A model generated the notes under the pieces. It did not search any database and was not told the DNA's origin. It saw only the letters and a list, made by a program, of their open reading frames with translations. Below are positions 1 through 9,029 of a stretch of DNA of 64,000 bases, in pieces. Where the stretch lies: positions 1-64,000 of the forward strand of contig NZ_JAAUWT010000006.1 of NCBI RefSeq assembly GCF_014694455.1. Direction: 5' to 3'. The translations under genes were made by a program, and so were the position numbers. The DNA is from Vibrio sp. S9_S30 (GTDB lineage Bacteria > Pseudomonadota > Gammaproteobacteria > Enterobacterales > Vibrionaceae). Each line of letters opens with the position of its first letter. Position 1 is the first letter of the stretch.

Positions 1-2
1 GT

Positions 3-494
3 ACTGGGCATTTTTGGGAAGGGCGATTCAAAAGCCAAGCTTTATTGGATGAACAAGCCCTTGCGGCGGCGATGGCCTACGTCGATTTGAACCCAGTTCG
101 AGCTAGTATGGCAAATACCCCTGAAGCGTCGGAATACACCTCTGTAAAAGCGCGTATTGAAGCACTGAAAAACAACAAAACTACGGCACCTTGCTTACAC
201 CCTTTTGTGGGCTACCCCAGAAAGAATATCCCTTCGGGCATTCCTTTTCGGCTGCTGGATTACCTAGAATTGGTGGATTGGACGGGACGGCAAATTCGTG
301 AAGACAAACGTGGCAGTATTCACTCGTCCCTACCTTCCGTTCTAAATCGATTGGGCATTGACCAAGCCACTTGGATGAGCGCTTGTACTCAACTGGAAAA
401 AGGTACGGTCGTTGGCTGTGAAACCACCATCAAACACGCGATGCCGAAACTAAACAGAAAGCGCATATCCGGTTTTCGGTTACCAGATAGCTAA
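3..494 (+). CDS. REP-associated tyrosine (Y1) transposase, 3' part only
   Basis: The open frame enters from the left window edge and ends at TAA 492-494, so the 5' part, where the HUH motif would be, is not visible. The first visible residues carry the family signature HFWEGRFKSQALLD, followed by YVDLNPVRA, which holds the expected catalytic tyrosine. Proteins of this IS200/IS605-like family (RAYT) are single-copy chromosomal transposases linked to REP-type palindromes. Two copies of a 28-bp sequence lie downstream (713-740 and 1035-1062). Whether the gene is intact cannot be judged. The family call is secure from the motif; activity is unknown. Confidence 0.8.
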   Translation, partial: TGHFWEGRFKSQALLDEQALAAAMAYVDLNPVRASMANTPEASEYTSVKARIEALKNNKTTAPCLHPFVGYPRKNIPSGIPFRLLDYLELVDWTGRQIREDKRGSIHSSLPSVLNRLGIDQATWMSACTQLEKGTVVGCETTIKHAMPKLNRKRISGFRLPDS

Positions 495-613
495 TATTCC
501 TTTCAAGCTAGACAAAACATCTTAAACTCCTAATCCAATAACCACATTGGTGGTTTTGCTTACCTAAAATTCAAAAAGATAAGGGATATTTGCCACTTTC
601 TAGGCAAATACTT

Positions 614-654
614 CATGTATTGGACTCAATTTCATCAATACGAGTAGCGCTTGG
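614..654. repeat. 41-bp direct repeat, copy 1 (Rhs toxin-module fragment)
   Basis: Matches 966-1006 with one mismatch. Read on the minus strand it encodes PSATRIDEIESNT followed by a stop, the same short peptide found near the start of the orphan toxin module at 710-1027. It is therefore a second, more truncated copy of that module rather than an independent gene. Confidence 0.75.
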
Positions 655-712
655 GATAGACAACAAGAGGAATCTCAGATTTTTCAAAAAGTGCCTGTCC
701 TCCTTACTTTTA

Positions 713-740
713 TTTCTTAAAGTGTGTGTCCCCGTTATTT
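713..740. repeat. 28-bp direct repeat, copy 1
   Basis: Identical to 1035-1062. Its minus-strand reading is the last residues (GDTHFKK and stop) of the orphan toxin module. A related but diverged sequence (core gtgcctgtcctccttac) sits at 690-706. The repeat may be part of a duplicated toxin module, or a REP-like element tied to the neighbouring transposase; the sequence alone does not decide. Confidence 0.65.
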
Positions 741-965
741 TCATGGAAAGCTCTTCCGTTCGGGTTATCTTTGGCCACGCCACGAATTCTATTGCCTGAC
801 TTACCAGGGCTATCTCTATCGTTTATCGCACCACCGAAATAGTCGATATTTTGCTGTTCACGTCCACGGATTTGCCAATATGCTTCATCTTGGTATCTAT
901 TCACATAGTTTACGGCATTCCCAACAGCATATTCATCTAGTTCTGCTTCTGACCGGGATACCTCA

Positions 966-1006
966 CATGTATTGAACTCAATTTCATCAATACGAGTAGC
1001 GCTTGG
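966..1006. repeat. 41-bp direct repeat, copy 2
   Basis: Second copy of 614-654 (one mismatch). It lies inside the orphan toxin module, where it encodes PSATRIDEIEFNT on the minus strand. Confidence 0.75.
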
Positions 1007-1034
1007 ATGAGCGACAGAAAAATACTTCTAGATT

Positions 1035-1062
1035 TTTCTTAAAGTGTGTGTCCCCGTTATTT
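1035..1062. repeat. 28-bp direct repeat, copy 2
   Basis: Identical to 713-740. Here only the tail of a toxin module is left, directly before the start of the next module. This suggests tandem duplication followed by decay. Confidence 0.65.
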
Positions 1063-1135
1063 CTGATATACGCATAATTGTTTATTTGGGGAATATCTTT
1101 ATCCGATAGGTGCGAATTTAAAGTTCAAAATGCTG

Positions 1136-1552
1136 TTACACTCCATCGTTCCTCAAATAGCTACTACTATACTTATATTCTTTACCAAGCTTTTTCATCT
1201 TCCAGAGCTTTTTAGCAAGATTAGAGTTCTTGTCCATAAACAAAGATGCCAATTTTATGGCATCATTTGAAAGGTATGTTTTTGAGGAAATGCAATACCA
1301 GTTCTCTCGAAGTGACTCGATTTTTAAATAATAATGTTTTTCAAGCCCGATTCGACCTGTAACAGTATCGAATTCCTTTGATGCAGATATTATCGAAACA
1401 GAGACTACATCACCAGGTGCTCTTTTAGATGACATAGTAGCTTCATTACCATTCTCCGAAAGTGTATGAATGGTTTCTTCCTCTGCCGTGGAGTCTATAA
1501 GTATCTCCCAATGACCATCTAAATCTGAAAAATATACTCTCCATTCTTTCAT
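1136..1552 (-). CDS. Candidate immunity protein for the Rhs toxin
   Basis: 138 residues, no signal peptide, no membrane segment and no family I recognise. It starts 12 bp after the rhs stop on the same strand, behind an AAGAG ribosome site. The region is visibly richer in A+T than the rhs core, as is usual for exchangeable toxin-immunity cassettes. Its position directly after the toxin tail is the main evidence that it neutralises that toxin in the cytoplasm, which would fit a toxin with a cytoplasmic target. The protein has an acidic N-terminal half and a lysine-rich C-terminal stretch. Function is inferred from position only. Confidence 0.6.
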   Translation of the reverse strand: MKEWRVYFSDLDGHWEILIDSTAEEETIHTLSENGNEATMSSKRAPGDVVSVSIISASKEFDTVTGRIGLEKHYYLKIESLRENWYCISSKTYLSNDAIKLASLFMDKNSNLAKKLWKMKKLGKEYKYSSSYLRNDGV

Positions 1553-1564
1553 ATGCTCTTCTTA

Positions 1565-4500
1565 TTAATAATACAAGTGAAAATTGTCTTTCGAAGTTGC
1601 ACCTAGTCGGTCACTCCAAGCGTTTATATGTGGCCTACGATCAAACGTATGACCTATACTGTGGTCGTAATACCCCGAAGAATAGTCTCTAGAGGTTTTC
1701 CCAATGACTCTATTAGACTGGTTATGACCAAAATTGTTTAATGGGTCTATATAGTCACTGCGCCTCACTTTCTGTACATCAGACCCTAAATCTCCAGCTA
1801 TCTCGGACGCAGCTTGCTTAGCGGCTCGCTTGTTGGGCATTTGATAGCCCCCATCCTCTAGTTTGACTCCTCCATGCTTTTCTACAATATCTCTAACATT
1901 TTCATCACGAACTGGACACCCTGCCAACCCCAGCGGATCCACCCAGTCCATCGGATTGTGCACGTACGCTTGTGGTCTTAAACCACCCGCAAAACCGATA
2001 GGGTCTGAGCTTAAATACTGACCGCTGTCTGTATCGTAGTAGCGGTGCCGGTTGTAGTAAAGCCCTGTTTCTCGGTCATAAATCTGCCCTTGATAACGCA
2101 AGTCACATTCAATTGGGTCGTTAGCCGCATCATTGGCGTATTTCTTTAATAAGCCTTGTTGGTGTTGCTGCTTATAGCTGCCCCAAATTTCATGCTGTCC
2201 TCGCCAGATGATGTCGCCTTGCTCGCTGCACAGCTCACGCGGCGTGCCTGCGTGGTCGGTCACCACATAGCTGAGTGCCGAGGTGCCAAGCACGTTATCG
2301 GTGTTGATTTGCGCCAGCGGTCGGAAACTGTCGGGTTCATACACCCACTCAGTGGTGCTGAGCGCCGTGCCATCCGCACACACTTTCTGCTGCTGAATCA
2401 GGTTGTCGCCATCCCACAGGTAATGCAGGTTAGCGTGTTCGGTTTGGCTTTGCTCGCACTCTTTCGCGATTCGCCTTCCAAAAGGATCATAACGGTAGCG
2501 CCAGCGCTCTTGGTTGGGCAGTTCGACTTTAATTAACTGATCAAAGGCGTTCCAGACGAACTTGGTGCTTTTCGCTCGGTAACCGTTCTGTTGCTCGATT
2601 TTCTCTATAACCCGACCGCATTCATCGTAGCGATAGGTGTAGGGGCCTTTTTTCTCAACTCTGCCAGCACGGTCGTATTGATGCGTGTGCTTCTCTTCGC
2701 GCTTTTGAGCGAGGTCAATCACGTTGTCGGCTAACGGTAGGGTGCTTTGCTGGTTGAGGTTAAGCTCGCTGTCGTAGCCGAAGAGTTGAACCTGAGTCGC
2801 CTTATCCTTCCAGGATTTGGTTTGCCGCACTTCGCTGATTTGACCATTCGGATTCAAGCGAAGATCGGTTTTACCGAAGTAAGACTCATCAATGCCGACC
2901 AAGCGGTCGAGGGCGTCGTATTGATACTTGCGCAGTAAATATCGGTCTCTGGGCTGCGCGGCAAGGTCGGCGGTTTGCTCGTTCAAAAAGCCAAGCTGCT
3001 GATGTTCCAGTAAGCCCGTTTTGCCCCACTGATGGTGTAGCCTGAATCCGTTTTGGTTGTCCCTTAAGGTTTCAAAGCCCGCCTTGTTGTGGCTGAAGTT
3101 CAGAGGTTGGTGGCTGCCAATGCCTAATTGTTGGAGTTGTCCTTTCTGCCATAGCAACTCTAACGGTGTGTTTGTTCCTTCTAGCGATTCGCGAATGCCC
3201 GCGCTGTCGTAGCGGTGTGTCAGGGTGTGCCCATTCAGCGTTTCTTTAATGACCTGTCCGGAAGCGTTGTATTCAAACCCAACCCAAGCGTCGCCATTCT
3301 CTGCGCTAAGAAGGCGAGAAGCCTCATCGTACTCAAACCATGTTTTACTGGTGGCATTGCCTTCGTGGTCGAGCGTTTGTATCTCGGCAAGCTGACCACC
3401 GTCGTGGTAGTCGTAGTGCAGCACATGGTCATTAGGTTTGGTTTGAGACACAATTCGACCCGCGGCATCGTAGCCGAAATGGTGCTTGCGCCCATCGTAG
3501 TGATGTTCGGTTTTTACCCGCCCTAAGGCATCAAACTCGTAACGCCATTGGTGCCCTTTACTGTTGGTCACGCCCGCAAATTCGGTTTCTGCGTTGTAAT
3601 GGTAGTGGGTGGTGGCTCCCAGTGGGTCGGTGGCCGAGGCCAATTTATCGAAGGCGCCATAGTCATAGCGAGAGACGTTGCCAAGGGCATCGGTAATGGC
3701 GGTGATGTTGCCTTCAATGTCGTATTCGAATTGGGTTTTCGACCCGTCTTCATATTCCACTTGGTAAGGGGATAGGCTATTGCCTTTATAGTACCAGCGC
3801 CGAGTGAGGTGCTCATCGCTGGTGCGTTTCACCAACCGACATTGTTTATCGTAGTAAAAGGTAAACCCAACGCCGTTGTCGGGGGAAATGCGCTCTAGCA
3901 TCCCTTGTGGGTTATAGCCATAGCGGGCTTCTGAGCCATCGGGCGAAGCCGTCAGTGTCCGCTGTCCTAGCGCGTTGTATTCGTGTCGCCACTCACGGGA
4001 ATCGGGATCTTGTACCGACACCAGAGAGCCCGCCGAGTTATAAGCATACTGCCACGTGCTTGCCAGCGGGTCGCAGTAGCTCAGTAGTTGCCCGTTTTCA
4101 TCGTAGGAATAGGTATGCACCTGTCCATTAGGTAGGGTTACCTGAGTCACGTTACCCCAGTCGTCGTAGGCGTATTCGGTGCGCTGCCCTAACGGATCGG
4201 TCACAGCCGTTAAATTATCAAACTCCCACTCTTGCTCGGTTCGGTTGCCTTCTGGGTCGACAATGGCAATGATGCGGTTTTTGTCGTCTTTGAAATACTG
4301 GGAGATCCCACCAAACGCACTTTTGTGCGAGGTGATGTTGTTGTCATCGTCGTAGTGAAGCTGCCCTTCCCAATAGCCCCCAGAGCAGCGGGTTTTGGTG
4401 GCGCGTCCTTTCTCGTCGTAGTCGTGTTCGACCCACGTATTGGACAGGTCATCCCAACGGGTCAGCCAACCTTCATCGGAATATTGATAGTCGAAGTTGC

Positions 4501-6397
4501 GACCTTCGCTGGCTCTAACCGATAGCAGTCGTCCGCGCTTATCGTATTGGTACGTCGCCAAGGTTTGGATGAAGTGCTTGTCTGCTTCCAATAAATCGAG
4601 CTTCTGAATACGGCGGTGTTGAGTGTGTACCTGAATCAGCTTTTGATCCGACAACACCACCCACTTCAACGTGCCTCTTTCATACAAGAAGTGGGTTTCG
4701 TTGCCGTAGCTGTCCGACATTTTGGTCAAACGGATTTGGTTGCCGATCGCGTGGGCGAAATGCAAGCGTTGGCGGGCTTTATTTTGGAGAATGAACTCTT
4801 CATTGGTGCGATAGAGCCGCCATTGCGGTTTGAGTTCTGATCGAGTGGGGTTCTCATCGGTTGGGGTTGGGAAAATGCCCACGGTGTAATCGTGATCGAC
4901 AAAGGTTACCATGCCCGCTTCAACCGTGAGAGAAGCATCCCAAGCACTTCGCCACGCCGAGCCAAGTAACCCGAGCTCCATACGCCCAACCGAGTGATAA
5001 TACCGGCTGTGCGTGAGGGGTAAAAAGCCGGGTAGGGCGAAGTCGTCCCGTTGTTCAATCACCTTACCTGTCGCGGTACTGATCGGGTCGTCCACGCACG
5101 GCCCGTCCGAGTTGCAGCTCTGCTTCTTGTTGGCTTCGCTACTCTTATTACTGTTGCTTTGCCCGTTTTTACCGTCTCGGTTCACCCCCGCATTGGTGTT
5201 GTTTGGTTTCTTAGCCGATCCTTTTTTCTTCGCCGTACCTGTCACGCGCGTCACGACTTTGCCAATGAACTCCTTCACTTTATTGGTGAGCCACGCCACC
5301 ATGTCGGCCACCTTTTCCGACAGTTTCTTCATGGCCTTGATCATGCCTTGAAAGGCGTCTTTCATTAGCCGGATAATCCACGACGCGCCGTCTTTCAGTG
5401 CCTGCATAAGACCTGCGATGATCTTGTTGATCAGATCGACCGCTTTCTTACCGTATTCTTGAAGCTTGGAGCCGAAGTTAGATAGGTACTTAACCACATT
5501 GCCGTTCGACAAGCTCCGAATGGTTTTGATGGCAAGTTGAATGGCCGCAGAATCGGATTTACGCAGCGCATCAATCACCGCGTTACCAGTTTTCTTCACT
5601 GCATCACCTAAACCCGGCACAAAGCCAATGCCGATCAATGCGCCAGACGCCCAGTGCCAAGTATCAAGGCCTTTGCCTTCGTAGGTTTTCCAGCCCCAAT
5701 CGCCTAGGTCATACAAGTCCATGGCTTGCCCAACCACGGGCACAAACCCAAGGGCAATTTGGCAAAATAGCAAAATGGTGGAGTTATCTTGAGATTGCCC
5801 CGCGACTTCTGCGGCTAGGCTGGTATGGATGTTTTTAACCGCAACACGAAGATCTCTCGGTCCTTCATTGATTTTCTTGTTCAGTGCCCAAAACCGTCTG
5901 TAAGCAGGGTCGTATTTGTCTTCCACGCTCCACGTACCAAACCAACCTTCATCATCAATATCGATAAAGGCATCGGAGCTGTCATCCTTGTCGTACGTTA
6001 GGATTTTTTCTCGGCTCAGAATGCTGTAAAGCGAAAAGTATTCCCCCGCAATTGCGGCATGAATTGGGTTGTGTTGAAGCGACGGGTTATTGGCAATGGC
6101 CTTCGCCGGACTGAATTCATCGCTGCCTTCATCCAGCAACAATTCAAAGCCGCCACAGCCCATGTTTTCAATCTTGCAAAGCCCTTTATCGTCGGTGGTG
6201 CCTTCAATTTCGGTGCCGTTGCTGTCTTTGAGAATAAACGGGGCGTTGGGCACGGGCTTTTCGTTGTCGTAGTGATAACGAATGAACACTTCACAGCCAC
6301 ACTCGACACAGCCGCCAGAAAGCACGTTGTCGGTCGAGAAATTCTGCTCGGCAGCTTCAGCGCTGCTCATCAGCTGGGTTTTCCTGTCCTGACTCAT
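1565..6397 (-). CDS. rhs: Rhs-repeat T6SS effector with C-terminal toxin
   Basis: 1610 residues. The N-terminal ~120 residues are cysteine-containing (GGCVECGCEVF) with no PAAR domain. Residues ~205-270 hold hydrophobic stretches (FVPVVGQAMDLYDLGDWGW) typical of Rhs effectors, followed by amphipathic helices and a Lys/Asn-rich linker. The Rhs shell begins near DPISTATGKVIEQRDDF and carries dozens of YD repeats. The conserved core ends with DPIGFAGG and DPLGLAG, the self-cleavage region. The last ~117 residues (from CPVRDEN) are the variable toxin; HSIGHTFDRRPHINAW and the end NFHLYY stand out, but I cannot place the family. ATG overlaps the stop of the upstream DUF4123 gene by 4 bp, so adaptor and effector are translationally coupled. 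Delivery is presumably by VgrG using these adaptors. Confidence 0.9.
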   Translation of the reverse strand: MSQDRKTQLMSSAEAAEQNFSTDNVLSGGCVECGCEVFIRYHYDNEKPVPNAPFILKDSNGTEIEGTTDDKGLCKIENMGCGGFELLLDEGSDEFSPAKAIANNPSLQHNPIHAAIAGEYFSLYSILSREKILTYDKDDSSDAFIDIDDEGWFGTWSVEDKYDPAYRRFWALNKKINEGPRDLRVAVKNIHTSLAAEVAGQSQDNSTILLFCQIALGFVPVVGQAMDLYDLGDWGWKTYEGKGLDTWHWASGALIGIGFVPGLGDAVKKTGNAVIDALRKSDSAAIQLAIKTIRSLSNGNVVKYLSNFGSKLQEYGKKAVDLINKIIAGLMQALKDGASWIIRLMKDAFQGMIKAMKKLSEKVADMVAWLTNKVKEFIGKVVTRVTGTAKKKGSAKKPNNTNAGVNRDGKNGQSNSNKSSEANKKQSCNSDGPCVDDPISTATGKVIEQRDDFALPGFLPLTHSRYYHSVGRMELGLLGSAWRSAWDASLTVEAGMVTFVDHDYTVGIFPTPTDENPTRSELKPQWRLYRTNEEFILQNKARQRLHFAHAIGNQIRLTKMSDSYGNETHFLYERGTLKWVVLSDQKLIQVHTQHRRIQKLDLLEADKHFIQTLATYQYDKRGRLLSVRASEGRNFDYQYSDEGWLTRWDDLSNTWVEHDYDEKGRATKTRCSGGYWEGQLHYDDDNNITSHKSAFGGISQYFKDDKNRIIAIVDPEGNRTEQEWEFDNLTAVTDPLGQRTEYAYDDWGNVTQVTLPNGQVHTYSYDENGQLLSYCDPLASTWQYAYNSAGSLVSVQDPDSREWRHEYNALGQRTLTASPDGSEARYGYNPQGMLERISPDNGVGFTFYYDKQCRLVKRTSDEHLTRRWYYKGNSLSPYQVEYEDGSKTQFEYDIEGNITAITDALGNVSRYDYGAFDKLASATDPLGATTHYHYNAETEFAGVTNSKGHQWRYEFDALGRVKTEHHYDGRKHHFGYDAAGRIVSQTKPNDHVLHYDYHDGGQLAEIQTLDHEGNATSKTWFEYDEASRLLSAENGDAWVGFEYNASGQVIKETLNGHTLTHRYDSAGIRESLEGTNTPLELLWQKGQLQQLGIGSHQPLNFSHNKAGFETLRDNQNGFRLHHQWGKTGLLEHQQLGFLNEQTADLAAQPRDRYLLRKYQYDALDRLVGIDESYFGKTDLRLNPNGQISEVRQTKSWKDKATQVQLFGYDSELNLNQQSTLPLADNVIDLAQKREEKHTHQYDRAGRVEKKGPYTYRYDECGRVIEKIEQQNGYRAKSTKFVWNAFDQLIKVELPNQERWRYRYDPFGRRIAKECEQSQTEHANLHYLWDGDNLIQQQKVCADGTALSTTEWVYEPDSFRPLAQINTDNVLGTSALSYVVTDHAGTPRELCSEQGDIIWRGQHEIWGSYKQQHQQGLLKKYANDAANDPIECDLRYQGQIYDRETGLYYNRHRYYDTDSGQYLSSDPIGFAGGLRPQAYVHNPMDWVDPLGLAGCPVRDENVRDIVEKHGGVKLEDGGYQMPNKRAAKQAASEIAGDLGSDVQKVRRSDYIDPLNNFGHNQSNRVIGKTSRDYSSGYYDHSIGHTFDRRPHINAWSDRLGATSKDNFHLYY

Positions 6398-7332
6398 CCT
6401 TCCGGCTCCTTATCCAATTCTTCTATGGCTCGTTGATACAGCCTATCCATGCGCGATTGAGTCCCCATTACTGCGGGCTTCTTGAGCTGTTCCTTTGCCC
6501 ATGGGGTGTCTATGAATTGTTCACCGAACACCGTGGCTAAGCTTAAGTAACGCACCACGTCTTTTTCGGTAGTGAACTTGAGCCGATTCGCCGTATCGAT
6601 AGTGCGAAGTAAAAACGTGGAGAGGGCTTCATCGCTCCAGCTTTTCACTTCACTGTGATGCTGCTTTAAATGATCGGCGTATTTCTTGTGTTGGTGACGG
6701 TGTGCCAATGCCCTCAATGCGGCATATTGATTTGTACTAATCCGCTGCGGCGAACGGTGGGGCAGCGTGTGTTTTTGTCTGGCTTTCAACGTTACTTGCT
6801 GAACGTCTTGTTGATCTTTGTGCCAGTAGGCGAAGGTGGCGATCGGGCCGAATAGAGAGGTCAGTTCCACCTCGTTACTGGCATTCAATAAAACTTGCAA
6901 CACATCCCAATCGGAAAGGCGCAGAAGCATTGGCCCTTCATCATGACGCTCTTTTGGCGGCTCAATGAATGTCCATTCACGCAAGTGATTTAAGAGACCA
7001 AATTGAGGGTTTTTGTGTTTTTGCGCTTCATCACGCAGGGTGAGAATTACCCCCCAACTTGGTTGAAATGCGACGGTTTCTTCAAAGGTCTTCCAGTCAT
7101 CCAATGCCAGTAAGTGGGGTGAAATGGAGGCGTGAACTCTGCCCATTTCTCCCCAATACAAACGGCTTTCATCGTCACCTGAAGGGCTTTGTTTTCGCGC
7201 TTTGTCTGCCAACGTTCTGACCAAAGGGTTGATGACGGATTCCGCGAGCACAAACACTTGGGTACCCTCAATCCCTTTTTGCCAATCGACAAGCGGAACG
7301 GTGTCATAGAGTAGTAGGGAAGAGTCAGTCAT
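6394..7332 (-). CDS. DUF4123 T6SS effector adaptor (second copy)
   Basis: 312 residues from the ATG at 7332. A longer in-frame extension to 7485 is open but only overlaps the previous gene, so I reject it. DUF4123 proteins are chaperone-adaptors that load a specific effector onto VgrG. The N-terminal part (LLLYDTVPLVDWQKG, later LRLSDWDVLQVLL) fits that domain, and the C-terminal half is a helical, basic region. It overlaps the upstream adaptor by 8 bp and the rhs start by 4 bp, so it most likely serves the Rhs effector. Adaptor family membership is recognised by pattern and context; the pairing is inferred. Confidence 0.72.
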   Translation of the reverse strand: MTDSSLLLYDTVPLVDWQKGIEGTQVFVLAESVINPLVRTLADKARKQSPSGDDESRLYWGEMGRVHASISPHLLALDDWKTFEETVAFQPSWGVILTLRDEAQKHKNPQFGLLNHLREWTFIEPPKERHDEGPMLLRLSDWDVLQVLLNASNEVELTSLFGPIATFAYWHKDQQDVQQVTLKARQKHTLPHRSPQRISTNQYAALRALAHRHQHKKYADHLKQHHSEVKSWSDEALSTFLLRTIDTANRLKFTTEKDVVRYLSLATVFGEQFIDTPWAKEQLKKPAVMGTQSRMDRLYQRAIEELDKEPEG

Positions 7333-8329
7333 TGATGAGCTCCGCACGACCTTCAATACCCAACCAACCTTCTTGTCTGTATTCGTTGAGTAGATCGGGC
7401 TCCCGTTGAAACCGTTCATGGAAATGTTTGATGGATTCACGCAGCGGATACTGACGAAGCAGCGTGTGAAAATCGGGGTGATCATCGAAGTGGCTGCTTA
7501 AATAAAACCGATACATGGCGTAGGTTTCGTGCGCCAAAGAAGACTCATTGGGGTATTTCTCGGCGGCGATGGTTAACCCTTCCCAGAATCGACCTTTGAC
7601 ATTCACATAAGGCAGCAGCCAACCGTATTGGGGGGCAAGCTCTGCATGGAGTTTGCCAGCTAAAGCGTTCACGCGCTGTTCATAGAAGAGGGTGTCGTAT
7701 TGCGTTTGTGTCAGCGTTAGTTGAGTAAACGCTTTTTGGGACTCGAGTTGTTGTTCACTCAACCAAGTTTGATCCGATATTTTGATCAGCGCTTGATTTT
7801 TTTCTGAAGAATATGGGGCATAGAGCGAGAGGTGTTGCCCGCACAACGCGGCCTGTTGCTGCTGAGTAAAGACTTGCCACAGCTTTTGAAGCACTGAAAA
7901 GTCGTAAAAACGCAAGAGAGCCCGATCCCCATTAGGGTAAATACAAGTGAGCCATTTAGCCCAGTGCGCTTGGATGGCTTTTAGTGATCCCGGGTAAACC
8001 CCAACCAGCCCAAAGCGAAGAAACGATTCGCCCTGTTCGAGCAGCCAGTGAAACAGGGTTTCTCCGGGGTTGCCGTTTTCTATCTCAATCAACAAGGGGG
8101 AAAAATCAAGAAGCTGGTGATATTCCGTGCCTTGGTAAAGCGGAACCCATCGAGCATCGTGACGACCAGAAAACGCTCCCCAGAATTCATCCAATGTCGG
8201 AAACAACTGTTTGTCGACCAGCAGATACAGAGTGCCAGATGTATCCGACATCACATCGAATAGCGATACGGCTTCAGCGTTCATTTCGGCCTCAGTGCTC
8301 ATTTCATTGTGGGGAGATTCTGGCATCAC
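7325..8329 (-). CDS. DUF4123 T6SS effector adaptor (first copy)
   Basis: 334 residues if translation begins at the GTG at 8329; the ATG at 8326 is equally placed (AAGGG lies 9 nt before it). The N-terminal domain has the DUF4123 layout: LYLLVDKQLFPTL, a PLYQGTEYHQLLDFSPLLIE block, then YPNGDRALLRFYD, which is a hallmark of the family. These proteins act in the cytoplasm, binding an effector and docking it on the VgrG spike. Start and stop overlap the flanking genes. Two adaptors in a row is unusual: one may serve the lipase effector upstream and the other the Rhs effector, or they may work as a pair. Confidence 0.85.
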   Translation of the reverse strand: MMPESPHNEMSTEAEMNAEAVSLFDVMSDTSGTLYLLVDKQLFPTLDEFWGAFSGRHDARWVPLYQGTEYHQLLDFSPLLIEIENGNPGETLFHWLLEQGESFLRFGLVGVYPGSLKAIQAHWAKWLTCIYPNGDRALLRFYDFSVLQKLWQVFTQQQQAALCGQHLSLYAPYSSEKNQALIKISDQTWLSEQQLESQKAFTQLTLTQTQYDTLFYEQRVNALAGKLHAELAPQYGWLLPYVNVKGRFWEGLTIAAEKYPNESSLAHETYAMYRFYLSSHFDDHPDFHTLLRQYPLRESIKHFHERFQREPDLLNEYRQEGWLGIEGRAELIND

Positions 8330-8919
8330 ACATTGCCCTTTTTCGCAGCGTTTAGGCTTAACAACTTCTGGACGGCTTTCCTAATCTCTTCCTTCGGGAT
8401 TGCCATCAGAGAGGCTTCAATCTCGGGGCCATGCTTTTCCATCCAATCACTCACAACCTGTCCGTCTTCCCCTTTTTTGTTGTAAAAGCGTCTTGAATAA
8501 ACCACGGAAACCCCTATCCCTTCCGATAGCACCACACGATTCGCCGCAAATTCAAACGAATCTGGGCTAATGAATAAGTACGCTATGAAGTGCTCTGCGG
8601 GTTGGTCCTTGCTGGCGGGTACCGAATCGGTTGCCATTACCATGCCTTTATGTGTTTGATAACGCGCCAGTGTTTGGTTGGCGATGTCAGCAAGGGCATC
8701 GCCATCATTGATCGATTGGAATAGGATGAAGGAAACCATGGTTTGCCAGTCATCAAGGTCATCCTGACCTTCAGGAGTCATCTCGAACAGTTTCCCATCA
8801 TTCCAGCGCAACATGTAGGCTTCATTTTTAAAGGTAAAACTGGTGGCGTGAGCCGAAATGGTGTGTCCTAAACTGAGTACGAATACAGTAGCAAGTAGTG
8901 AAAACTTCATCCATGTCAT
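8326..8919 (-). CDS. Exported protein, candidate immunity or accessory factor
   Basis: 197 residues from the ATG at 8919, chosen because AAGGA lies 8 nt upstream and because it gives a clean signal peptide (MKFSLLATVFVLSLG...SAHA). The frame is open further upstream to 9033 without a ribosome site. The mature part begins near TSFTFKNEAYML and has no family I recognise. It sits between the ankyrin gene and the first DUF4123 gene and overlaps the latter, so it belongs to the effector operon. A periplasmic protein beside a lipase effector suggests an immunity role, but the ankyrin protein competes for that job. Function unproven. Confidence 0.6.
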   Translation of the reverse strand: MTWMKFSLLATVFVLSLGHTISAHATSFTFKNEAYMLRWNDGKLFEMTPEGQDDLDDWQTMVSFILFQSINDGDALADIANQTLARYQTHKGMVMATDSVPASKDQPAEHFIAYLFISPDSFEFAANRVVLSEGIGVSVVYSRRFYNKKGEDGQVVSDWMEKHGPEIEASLMAIPKEEIRKAVQKLLSLNAAKKGNV

Positions 8920-9029
8920 GTGTGATGTCCTTAAAATCGATGCTCTATGCCAAAGCGTTCTTTGAGGCTCTGTTCGTCTTGGTACTTTTATTGTCATCAA
9001 TTTCACCGGTCGGCATAATCTTATCATCT

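Larger units (their letters stand above)
710..1027 (-). pseudogene. Orphan Rhs-type toxin C-terminal module, no start
   Basis: An open minus-strand frame of about 105 codons runs from just after a stop at 1028-1030 to a stop at 710. It has no credible start codon or ribosome site; the only internal start is a GTG at 904. The translation looks like a polymorphic-toxin tail (AYWQIRGREQQNIDYFGGA, then GNRIRGVAKDNPNGRAFHE), a pattern I associate with Rhs and hemagglutinin C-terminal toxins. It lies downstream of the rhs gene and its immunity gene on the same strand, as displaced rhs-CT modules do. No matching immunity gene is seen. The toxin family name is not certain. Confidence 0.6.

Noticed and set aside
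2156-6436. Many plus-strand open frames opposite rhs
   Set aside because: Antisense shadows caused by the codon pattern of the YD repeats.
7333-7485. N-terminal extension of the second DUF4123 gene
   Set aside because: Lies wholly inside the preceding adaptor gene and lacks a ribosome site; the ATG at 7332 gives normal coupling.
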